NCBI GenBank assembly: GCA_945935945.1
Contig: CAMESA010000014.1
Coordinates: 1 to 14,430, forward strand
Source: an uncultured Mollicutes bacterium
Lineage (GTDB): Bacteria > Bacillota_I > Bacilli_A > RFN20 > CAG-826
Length of the DNA: 14,430 nt
Direction: 5' to 3'
Shown here: positions 1-4,372 of the stretch, one piece after another
How the letters are laid out: every line of letters begins with the position of its first letter
Numbering within the stretch: the stretch's first letter is position 1
The notes under the pieces: model-generated
Database searches by the model: none
What the model was told of the DNA's origin: nothing
Seen by the model: only the letters and a program-made list of their open reading frames with translations
Translations under genes and position numbers: made by a program

Positions 1-204
1 AGTTATATAAATGAACAAGAAATTAAATACGCCCTAAATACAAGCCTCAAAGTTGCACATCCAATTGGTTGTAAAATTGTCTCTATGGTGGGGGATGGTT
101 ATAGCTTAAACGAGGCATCAAAAATGCTCGGAATCACTTATTATCATTGTAGAAATGAATTTGACAATACAGTAGAAGCTTTAAAAAAAGAAATTGATAT
201 CTAA
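1..204 (+). CDS. C-terminal part of a sigma-70-family RNA polymerase sigma factor (SigH-like), 5' end outside window
   Basis: An open frame runs from base 1 to a TAA at 202-204, giving the last 67 residues of a protein whose start is outside the window. The sequence reads like sigma region 4: a short helix (IGCKIVSMVGDG) followed by a helix-turn-helix pattern GYSLNEASKMLGI, then a final basic and acidic helix ending ALKKEIDI. Region 4 of sigma factors contacts the -35 promoter element. Gene order supports the call, because in Bacillus and relatives sigH lies immediately before rpmG, secE and nusG, which is the order found here. No motif proves SigH specifically, and regions 2 and 3 cannot be seen. 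Another HTH regulator is possible but less likely in this position. Confidence 0.6.
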   Translation, partial: SYINEQEIKYALNTSLKVAHPIGCKIVSMVGDGYSLNEASKMLGITYYHCRNEFDNTVEALKKEIDI

Positions 205-207
205 ATA

Positions 208-221
208 TCGAATTAATTCGA
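208..221. repeat. Perfect 14-bp palindrome TCGAATTAATTCGA
   Basis: The site starts 4 bases after the stop codon of the sigma-like gene. Its two half-sites TCGAAT and ATTCGA are separated by TA. A near-identical copy lies at 12293-12306 in the other large noncoding region, and the match extends to 18 of 19 bases with the flanking AAATA. It could be an operator for a dimeric regulator, but no binding protein is identifiable from the sequence. Confidence 0.5.
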
Positions 222-271
222 AATTTTAAATTATAAAACATAAAGAATCCAGCTCTAAAATTAAGCTTATT

Positions 272-309
272 TTGAAAACAAATTTTGTTTCAATTTATTG
301 TTTTTCTTT
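272..309 (+). terminator. Weak AT-only hairpin followed by a T-rich stretch; possible weak terminator of the sigma-like gene
   Basis: Arms 272-282 (TTGAAAACAAA) and 284-293 (TTTGTTTCAA) can pair with one bulged A, followed by a T-rich run to 309. The stem has only two G-C pairs and a very tight loop, so termination would be weak. It is the only terminator-like element between the sigma-like gene and rpmG. Confidence 0.2.
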
Positions 310-335
310 ACTTTAATCTAGAAGAAAGTTAGAAT
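307..335 (+). promoter_or_regulatory. Probable promoter for rpmG-secE-nusG
   Basis: A -35 like TTTACT (307-312) and a -10 like TAGAAT (330-335, 5 of 6 to consensus) are separated by exactly 17 bases. Transcription would begin near 342, giving a leader of about 27 bases before the rpmG start at 369. The AT-rich context makes chance matches common, so the call is moderate. Confidence 0.45.
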
Positions 336-368
336 TTGTGATAGTTTAATTGAGATAGGAGATAAGTG

Positions 369-518
369 ATGAGGAAAAAAGTAATTTTAATTTGCTCAGA
401 CTGTCTTTCAAGAAACTATTCGACTACTCGAAAAGTTGAAAATTCTACAACTCGTTTAGAGTTAAGAAAATATTGCCCAAAATGTGGAAAATATACTATC
501 CACAAAGAAAGCAAGTAA
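369..518 (+). CDS. rpmG: Large ribosomal subunit protein bL33
   Basis: This 49-residue protein is a bL33 of the 50S subunit, which sits near the E site. It has the zinc-binding form of the family: two CxxC pairs, C9-S-D-C12 and C36-P-K-C39, with the typical basic tail GKYTIHKESK. Length matches the family (about 49-50). The ATG follows an AGGAGA ribosome binding site (357-362) at 6 bases. It lies 10 bases before secE, as in Bacillus where a second bL33 copy heads the secE-nusG genes. Many low-GC species carry both zinc-binding and zinc-free bL33 paralogs, exchanged according to zinc supply; whether a second copy exists elsewhere cannot be seen. Confidence 0.95.
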   Translation: MRKKVILICSDCLSRNYSTTRKVENSTTRLELRKYCPKCGKYTIHKESK

Positions 519-527
519 GGAGAAGCC

Positions 528-731
528 ATGAAAAAGATTACTGGTTATTTCAAAGGTGTTTTTAAAGAAGGTAAAAGAATTAAATGGCCTAAAAAGGATG
601 TCTTTTTACCATCATTAGCTGTTGTTTTATGCATTACAATCTTCGCTGCAATCTTTTTAGCAATCGAAGACTATGCAGGCGGTATTTTAGTTGCTCAACT
701 TAGACAAGCTTTCGAGTCTATTAGAGGTTAG
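528..731 (+). CDS. secE: Protein translocase subunit SecE
   Basis: SecE is the small essential subunit that clamps SecY in the membrane-embedded SecYEG channel. The 67-residue product has the short single-span form typical of Gram-positive bacteria. A cytoplasmic amphipathic helix carries the family signature EGKRIKWPKKDVF (residues 14-26, with the invariant WP), followed by one membrane segment at about 29-47 and a short tail. The start is preceded by AAGGAG (517-522), which overlaps the rpmG stop region. nusG starts 5 bases after its stop, so the two genes are very likely co-transcribed and co-translated. Confidence 0.93.
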   Translation: MKKITGYFKGVFKEGKRIKWPKKDVFLPSLAVVLCITIFAAIFLAIEDYAGGILVAQLRQAFESIRG

Positions 732-736
732 GTTAT

Positions 737-1336
737 ATGGAAGAAAAAATGAATAAGTTAGCTGAAAAGCAATGGTATATTGCAACTACATATAGTGGCC
801 ATGAACAAAAAGCTGCTGAAAATATCAAAAGACGTATTGAAAGCATGAATTTAAAAGATTATGTTTTCAGAATTGTTGTTGCAGAAGAAGAAGTTCAAGC
901 AAAAAATAAAGATGGTAAACCATTGTTTGTAAAAAACAAAGAAACAGGAATCGAAGAACCAAAAATGAAAATTATTAACCTTTATCCAGGTTATGTTTTC
1001 GTTGAAATGATTATGACTGATGAAAGTTGGTTTATGATCAGAAATACTCCAGGTGTTACTGGTATTGCAGGTTCAAGTGGTGGTGGTCAAAAACCTACTC
1101 CAGTTTCTGGTAAAGAAATTGAAACAGTCTTGAAGAGAATGGGCGTTGTTGATAATTCGATGTATGAAGGCTATAAAGAAGGCGACTATGTAAAAATTAT
1201 TCATGGTACATTCGCTGGAACTGAAGGAAAAATTACTTCAATCGATAAGGCAAACGGAACTGTTGTTGTTCAAACAATGTTCTTCGGAAAAGCTACACCA
1301 ACAGAAGTTGAGTTCTCAGAAATTATCAAAATTTAA
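737..1336 (+). CDS. nusG: Transcription termination/antitermination factor NusG
   Basis: NusG binds the RNA polymerase clamp and modulates pausing, and through its KOW domain it can contact the ribosome or Rho. The 199-residue protein has an NGN domain (about 12-130) opening with QWYIATTYSGHEQKAAENI and containing the core LYPGYVFVEM, and a C-terminal KOW domain starting EGDYVKIIHGTFAGTEGKI (about 147-199). It is about 20 residues longer than a typical NusG (around 175-180). The extra length falls mainly in a charged insert (about 55-75, VQAKNKDGKPLFVKNKETG) between early NGN strands, a type of insert seen in some low-GC relatives. The start at 737 has AGAGG at 723-727. A second in-frame Met at residue 5 (749) is an alternative start. 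An intrinsic terminator follows the stop codon. Confidence 0.93.
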   Translation: MEEKMNKLAEKQWYIATTYSGHEQKAAENIKRRIESMNLKDYVFRIVVAEEEVQAKNKDGKPLFVKNKETGIEEPKMKIINLYPGYVFVEMIMTDESWFMIRNTPGVTGIAGSSGGGQKPTPVSGKEIETVLKRMGVVDNSMYEGYKEGDYVKIIHGTFAGTEGKITSIDKANGTVVVQTMFFGKATPTEVEFSEIIKI

Positions 1337-1338
1337 TG

Positions 1339-1366
1339 AAAAATGCCGCAAATTGTGGCATTTTTT
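1339..1366 (+). terminator. Intrinsic terminator after nusG
   Basis: Arms 1339-1349 and 1355-1365 (core AATGCCGC / GTGGCATT, one G-U pair) enclose the 5-base loop AAATT, and the hairpin runs directly into six T residues at 1361-1366. It begins 2 bases after the nusG stop and separates the rpmG-secE-nusG transcript from rplK. Confidence 0.85.
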
Positions 1367-1387
1367 AATGGATGTATGTATTGGACT

Positions 1388-1409
1388 TTATAATAATGAA
1401 TTATTATAA
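1388..1409. repeat. AT-only perfect hairpin upstream of the rplK promoter
   Basis: TTATAATAA (1388-1396) and TTATTATAA (1401-1409) form a 9-bp stem around TGAA. It overlaps the first copy of a 14-base direct repeat TATAAATATCTAAA (1405-1418), whose second copy lies at 1501-1514. No function is evident; it may act as an upstream AT element for the promoter. Confidence 0.35.
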
Positions 1410-1436
1410 ATATCTAAAAAATTTTTGTAATTCCTA

Positions 1437-1465
1437 TTGACACTAAAAAGAAAATAATATATATT
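1437..1465 (+). promoter_or_regulatory. Strong sigma-A-type promoter for rplK-rplA
   Basis: A perfect -35 TTGACA (1437-1442) is followed after exactly 17 bases by a -10 TATATT (1460-1465, 5 of 6 to consensus). Transcription would start near 1472, leaving a structured leader of about 97 bases before rplK. It is the best promoter match in the window, in keeping with high-level ribosomal protein synthesis. Confidence 0.85.
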
Positions 1466-1471
1466 ATTTAA

Positions 1472-1514
1472 GCATTTGCGCATTTATGCAAATGTTTAGA
1501 TATAAATATCTAAA
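1472..1514 (+). promoter_or_regulatory. Two consecutive hairpins in the rplK leader RNA
   Basis: Hairpin one pairs CATTTGC with GCAAATG (about 1473-1494). Hairpin two pairs TTTAGATA (1495-1502) with TATCTAAA (1507-1514) around TAAA. Both lie between the predicted transcription start and the candidate L1-binding element, with no T-tract. They may protect the 5' end or shape the leader. Confidence 0.45.
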
Positions 1515-1545
1515 GTGGGAGAAGAGGCGAATTACTTCTTACCAC
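1515..1545 (+). promoter_or_regulatory. Candidate L1-binding autoregulatory element in the rplK leader
   Basis: GTGG-G-AGAAG (1515-1524) pairs with CTTCT-T-A-CCAC (1535-1545). That is ten pairs, including G1519-U1540, with A1541 bulged, capped by a 10-base loop (1525-1534). Known: in bacteria L1 represses the rplK-rplA mRNA by binding a leader stem that imitates its 23S rRNA site. The GUGGGA ... UUACCAC core seen here, placed just before the rplK ribosome binding site, fits that type of element. Inference: free L1 binding here would block rplK translation. No binding data can be drawn from sequence alone. Confidence 0.6.
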
Positions 1546-1568
1546 AACATTGCAAAGGAGAAACTACA

Positions 1569-1979
1569 ATGAAAAAAATCGCAAAAGTAGTTAAGATGGA
1601 ATTACCTGGCGGCGAAGCAAAACCAGGACCAAAATTAGCTAGTGCCGGCGTAGTTATGCCTAAGTTCTGTACAGAATTTAACGCAAAAACTGCTGACAGA
1701 AAGGGTCAAGTTGTCCCTGTAATTATTACAGCTTACGAAGACAAAACATTCAGCATGGAAATTAAAACTTCCCCTGTTACTGGTTTACTTTTAGAAGCAG
1801 CTGGTGCAAAAAAAGGAAGTGCAAATCCAAAAACAACTAAAGTTGGTAAAGTCACAAAAGAACAAATCAGAAAAATCGCTGAATACAAAATGCCTGATTT
1901 AAATGCAAATGACATCGATGCAGCTATCAGAATTATTGAAGGTAGTGCACGTAACATGGGCATTGACGTTATCGATTAA
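1569..1979 (+). CDS. rplK: Large ribosomal subunit protein uL11, with a shortened proline-rich loop
   Basis: uL11 forms the base of the ribosomal stalk at the GTPase-associated centre and takes part in translation-factor function and stringent-response signalling. The 136-residue product has the expected C-terminal RNA-binding domain (GSANPKTTKVGKVTKEQI ... KMPDLNANDIDAAIRIIEGSARNMGI), including the family-typical MPDLNA and GSARNMG. The ATG is chosen because AAGGAG (1555-1560) lies 8 bases upstream. A GTG at 1515 in frame would add 18 residues but lies inside the leader stem. Odd: where most L11 proteins have NPAPPVGPALGQAG, this one reads KPGPKLASAG (residues 18-27), four residues shorter and without the PALGQ core. 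That loop holds the thiostrepton-contacting prolines and the relC deletion site. rplA follows 16 bases downstream. Confidence 0.95.
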   Translation: MKKIAKVVKMELPGGEAKPGPKLASAGVVMPKFCTEFNAKTADRKGQVVPVIITAYEDKTFSMEIKTSPVTGLLLEAAGAKKGSANPKTTKVGKVTKEQIRKIAEYKMPDLNANDIDAAIRIIEGSARNMGIDVID

Positions 1980-1995
1980 TTAAAGGAGACGAAAG

Positions 1996-2676
1996 ATGAA
2001 ACACGGTAAGAAATACGAAGCAGCTCTCAAATTAATTGATAAAACAAAGGTTTATAGCATTGAAGAAGCTTGCGAACTCGTTAAGAAAACATCAATTACT
2101 TCATTTGATTCAACAGTTCAAGTTTCAATGAAATTAAACATCAATACAAAGAAAGCAGATCAACAAATTAGAGGAACAGTCATTCTTCCAGCTGGAACTG
2201 GTAAAAATGTTAGAGTCGTTGCAATTACTCACAAAGTCGATGAGGCTTTAAAAGCTGGTGCAGACTATGCTGGTGATAAAGAATTACTCAACAAAATCGT
2301 TACAGAAAAATGGTTTGATTTCGATGTAATGTGTGCAACACCTGAAATGATGGGTGAAATTGGTAAAAACGGTAGAGTTTTAGGTCCTAAAGGTTTAATG
2401 CCAAACCCAAAAACAGGAACAGTTGGACCAGATATCACTAAAATGGTTCAAGAATTAAAAGCTGGTAAAGTTGAATACAGAGCAGACAAAGATGGTAACG
2501 TCAACGTTGCTGTTGGAAAATGTTCATTCGACACAGAAAAATTAGTTGAAAATGTCAAAACATTAATTGCACAAATTCTTAAAGTTAGACCACAAACAGT
2601 TAAAGGTGCTTATGTCCTTAGCTGCCACATTGTTACAACAATGGGTCCATCAATTAGATTAGATTTTAATATCTAA
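1996..2676 (+). CDS. rplA: Large ribosomal subunit protein uL1
   Basis: uL1 forms the mobile L1 stalk that guides deacylated tRNA from the E site, and it represses its own mRNA. The 226-residue product is close to the usual 230 or so. It has the MKHGKKYEAALKLIDKTKVYS start and the hallmark GRVLGPKGLMPNPKTGTV (about residues 126-143) of domain II. The C-terminus, KGAYVLSCHIVTTMGPSIRLD, retains the TMGP motif. An AAGGAG site (1982-1987) precedes the ATG by 8 bases. It forms a unit with rplK, sharing the promoter near 1450. Its likely regulatory target is the stem at 1515-1545. Confidence 0.96.
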   Translation: MKHGKKYEAALKLIDKTKVYSIEEACELVKKTSITSFDSTVQVSMKLNINTKKADQQIRGTVILPAGTGKNVRVVAITHKVDEALKAGADYAGDKELLNKIVTEKWFDFDVMCATPEMMGEIGKNGRVLGPKGLMPNPKTGTVGPDITKMVQELKAGKVEYRADKDGNVNVAVGKCSFDTEKLVENVKTLIAQILKVRPQTVKGAYVLSCHIVTTMGPSIRLDFNI

Positions 2677-2678
2677 TC
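2657..2678 (+). other. Perfect 8-bp hairpin spanning the rplA stop codon
   Basis: GATTAGAT (2657-2664) pairs with ATCTAATC (2671-2678) around TTTAAT, and the stop TAA (2674-2676) lies in its 3' arm. No T-tract follows, so it is not a terminator. A small adjacent stem CTAAA/TTTAG (2679-2692) leads into the L10 leader. It may stabilise the rplA 3' end or be a processing boundary. Confidence 0.4.
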
Positions 2679-2692
2679 CTAAATTAGTTTAG

Positions 2693-2780
2693 AAGGCAAA
2701 ATATACCATAGACCGTAACGGAAGAAATTCTTAATAATGTTACCGAGGTAGATTAATAGATCCTCAGTATATTTAGCCTC
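2693..2780 (+). ncRNA. L10 leader (ribosomal protein autoregulatory RNA)
   Basis: The element matches the bacterial L10 leader in sequence and pairing. A long closing helix joins 2694-2706 (AGGCAAAATATAC) with 2767-2779 (GTATATTTAGCCT), with one A-A mismatch. The conserved strand CCATAGACCG follows it. An inner stem GTAAC (2715-2719) pairs with GTTAC (2739-2743), and GAGG (2745-2748) pairs with CCTC (2762-2765). The ACCGAGG and AGACCGU strings are typical of the kink-turn-like L10 binding site. Known: the L10(L12)4 complex binds this leader to repress rplJ-rplL. No terminator hairpin with a T-run lies between the leader and rplJ, so control here is more likely translational than by attenuation (inference). 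Confidence 0.9.
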
Positions 2781-2802
2781 AAAATATATAAGGAGGTAAA
2801 AG

Positions 2803-3291
2803 ATGAATCAAGAAATCTTAAAGCAAAAAGAAGCTGTTGTTTCAGAAGTTACTGACTTAGTGAAAAATAGTCAAGCAGTAGTTGTTTGCGAATATCGCGG
2901 ATTAACTGTTGCTCAAATTACTTCATTAAGAAAAGAACTTAGAGAAAAGAATGCTAAAGCTAACATCTTCAAAAATAGCTTAGTTAGAAGAGCATTTGAC
3001 AGTCTCGAACACAAAGATGCTGATGAACTTTTAGTCGGACCAAATATTTACATCTTTATGGATGACTATTCAAATGGTTCATTAAAAGCAGTTGCAAAAT
3101 TTGCTAAAAGAAATGATAACTTCAAAATCAAAGGTGGAGTTATCGAAGGTAGATTAAGTGATGCAGCTTATGTTAGTGCAATCGCTCAATTACCAAACAA
3201 AGAAGGTTGTGTATCTATGCTCTTAAGCGTATTACAAGCACCTATGAGAAATTTAGCCTATAGCTTAGGCCAAATTGCAGAAAAGAAATAA
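2803..3291 (+). CDS. rplJ: Large ribosomal subunit protein uL10
   Basis: uL10 anchors the L7/L12 dimers to the ribosomal stalk base next to uL11. The 162-residue protein shows the family order: an N-terminal rRNA-binding domain (VTDLVKNSQAVVVCEYRGLTVAQITSLRKELR, then FKNSLVRRAF), a central region with KGGVIEGR, and a C-terminal helix (LLSVLQAPMRNLAYSLGQIAEKK) that carries the L12 N-terminal domains. The ribosome binding site is an excellent AAGGAGG (2790-2796) 6 bases before the ATG. An L10 leader RNA lies directly upstream, so the gene is expected to be repressed by its own product in complex with L12. rplL starts 24 bases after the stop. Confidence 0.96.
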   Translation: MNQEILKQKEAVVSEVTDLVKNSQAVVVCEYRGLTVAQITSLRKELREKNAKANIFKNSLVRRAFDSLEHKDADELLVGPNIYIFMDDYSNGSLKAVAKFAKRNDNFKIKGGVIEGRLSDAAYVSAIAQLPNKEGCVSMLLSVLQAPMRNLAYSLGQIAEKK

Positions 3292-3315
3292 TTGTTAAAC
3301 GGAGGAAAAAAGATT

Positions 3316-3687
3316 ATGGCAAAATTAACAAATGAAGAAATTATCGCTGCTGTTAAAGAAATGACAGTCGTTGAATTAAATGATTTAGTAAAAGCTATTG
3401 AAGCTGAATTCGGAGTCACAGCTGCTGCTCCTGTCGCTGCTGCTGCACCTGCAGAAGAAGAAGAAAAGAAAGGACCAACAGAAGTTACATTAACATTAAA
3501 AGCATGTGGTGCTAACAAAGTTCAATGTATCAAAGCTATCCAAGCTATCACAGGTCTTGGCTTAATGGATGCTAAGAAATTAGTTGATGCAGCTCCAAGT
3601 GTTGTCAAAGAACACATCTCACCAGTTGAAGCAGAAGAACATAAGAAAGCTTTAGAAGCTACTGGTGCTCAAGTTGAAATTAAATAA
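3316..3687 (+). CDS. rplL: Large ribosomal subunit protein bL12 (L7/L12)
   Basis: bL12 is the multicopy stalk protein that recruits and activates translational GTPases. The 123-residue product has the dimerising, L10-binding N-terminal domain ([26 protein letters not shown]), an Ala/Pro-rich hinge (about residues 38-50, [14 protein letters not shown]), and the globular factor-binding domain with [29 protein letters not shown]. The ATG at 3316 is preferred over the in-frame TTG at 3292 because GGAGG (3301-3305) sits 10 bases upstream and MAKLTNEE is a typical family start. Two cysteines in the C-terminal domain (ACGANKVQC) are less usual. An intrinsic terminator follows. Confidence 0.96.
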   Translation: MAKLTNEEIIAAVKEMTVVELNDLVKAIEAEFGVTAAAPVAAAAPAEEEEKKGPTEVTLTLKACGANKVQCIKAIQAITGLGLMDAKKLVDAAPSVVKEHISPVEAEEHKKALEATGAQVEIK

Positions 3688-3710
3688 TAGTTTAACTAAC
3701 TAATTTAATT

Positions 3711-3744
3711 ACCTGCCTTCACTTTTTGTGGATGGCAGGTTTTT
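3711..3744 (+). terminator. Intrinsic terminator or partial attenuator between rplL and the methyltransferase gene
   Basis: ACCTGCC (3711-3717) pairs with GGCAGGT (3734-3740). The stem extends inward through TTCAC/GTGGA with one bulged T, and a run of five T follows (3740-3744). The next gene starts 23 bases later with no clear promoter, so read-through must supply rpoB and rpoC. This resembles the partial terminator long known between rplL and rpoB in other bacteria (inference), which lowers polymerase relative to ribosomal protein output. Confidence 0.8.
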
Positions 3745-3766
3745 GCCTATTTATACGGAGAAGAAA

Positions 3767-4357
3767 ATGAGCCATTATTTCACTTATGATCCAAGCTTAA
3801 AGTCAAATATTCGCACTATAAGTTACAAGATTTGTGATAAAAATATCGCTCTACAAAGTGATAGTGGTGTCTTCTCAAACAAAGAGATTGATAAAGGATC
3901 ATTAATATTTATTAATGAACTTATCGATAAAAATTTATTTGGTAAAGTTCTAGACCTTGGATGTGGATATGGAGCAATTGGTATTTCACTTAGTTTAATT
4001 TATGGAACTAAAATTGAAGTATCCTATGCCGATATCAATCCTAAATGCATAGAACTAACTAGTAGAAACTTAAGTCAATACGATTTGAATGGTACTTGCA
4101 CTCTAAGTGACGGCTATGAAAATTTGAGCGAGAATTATGATTTTATCGTTTTTAACCCTCCAATATCGGTTGGAAAAGAGAAAATCTTCAAAATTTATGA
4201 AGATAGCGTCTCACATTTAAACGATAACGGCCGTCTTTATCTTGTAATTCGAAAAGATAAAGGTGCTCTCTCACACATAAAATATCTTTCAACTTTGTTT
4301 AAAAATGTTGAGATTATTCACAAAGAAAAAGGATATTTTATTATCGAATGTTACTAA
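3767..4357 (+). CDS. Class I SAM-dependent methyltransferase, YbxB/RsmC-like
   Basis: The 196-residue protein is a Rossmann-fold methyltransferase. Motif I is VLDLGCGYGAIGISL (about residues 64-78), followed by an acidic residue at the end of strand two (YADIN), and the catalytic motif IV is FNPPI, the NPPY/F-type signature of N-methyltransferases acting on bases. The N-terminus (SHYFTYDPSLKSN ... SDSGVFSNKEIDKGS) closely resembles Bacillus YbxB, which sits at the same place between rplL and rpoB. Relatives such as RsmC methylate guanine in 16S rRNA, so rRNA is the likely substrate, but that is inferred. The ATG at 3767 is chosen over the GTG at 3728 because GGAG (3757-3760) lies 6 bases before it and the GTG falls within the terminator stem. 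Confidence 0.9.
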   Translation: MSHYFTYDPSLKSNIRTISYKICDKNIALQSDSGVFSNKEIDKGSLIFINELIDKNLFGKVLDLGCGYGAIGISLSLIYGTKIEVSYADINPKCIELTSRNLSQYDLNGTCTLSDGYENLSENYDFIVFNPPISVGKEKIFKIYEDSVSHLNDNGRLYLVIRKDKGALSHIKYLSTLFKNVEIIHKEKGYFIIECY

Positions 4358-4372
4358 AAGGAGAAGTGTTTG

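Noticed and set aside
1203..1409. Plus-strand frame overlapping the end of nusG
   Set aside because: It is out of frame with nusG, runs through the terminator, and has no ribosome binding site or recognisable protein character.
1515..1568. An 18-residue N-terminal extension of L11 from GTG 1515
   Set aside because: The GTG lies in the leader stem, no ribosome binding site precedes it, and ATG 1569 has AAGGAG at 8 bases with a typical L11 start.
2630..2670. A separate promoter for rplJ within the end of rplA
   Set aside because: TTGTTA (2630) and TTTAAT (2665) are too far apart (29 bases), and no pair with 16-18-base spacing was found.
3292..3315. TTG start upstream of rplL
   Set aside because: It lies before the GGAGG site used for ATG 3316 and would give a non-family N-terminus.
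3728..3766. Upstream GTG start for the methyltransferase
   Set aside because: It falls inside the terminator hairpin after rplL, and ATG 3767 has a good ribosome binding site and a YbxB-like N-terminus.
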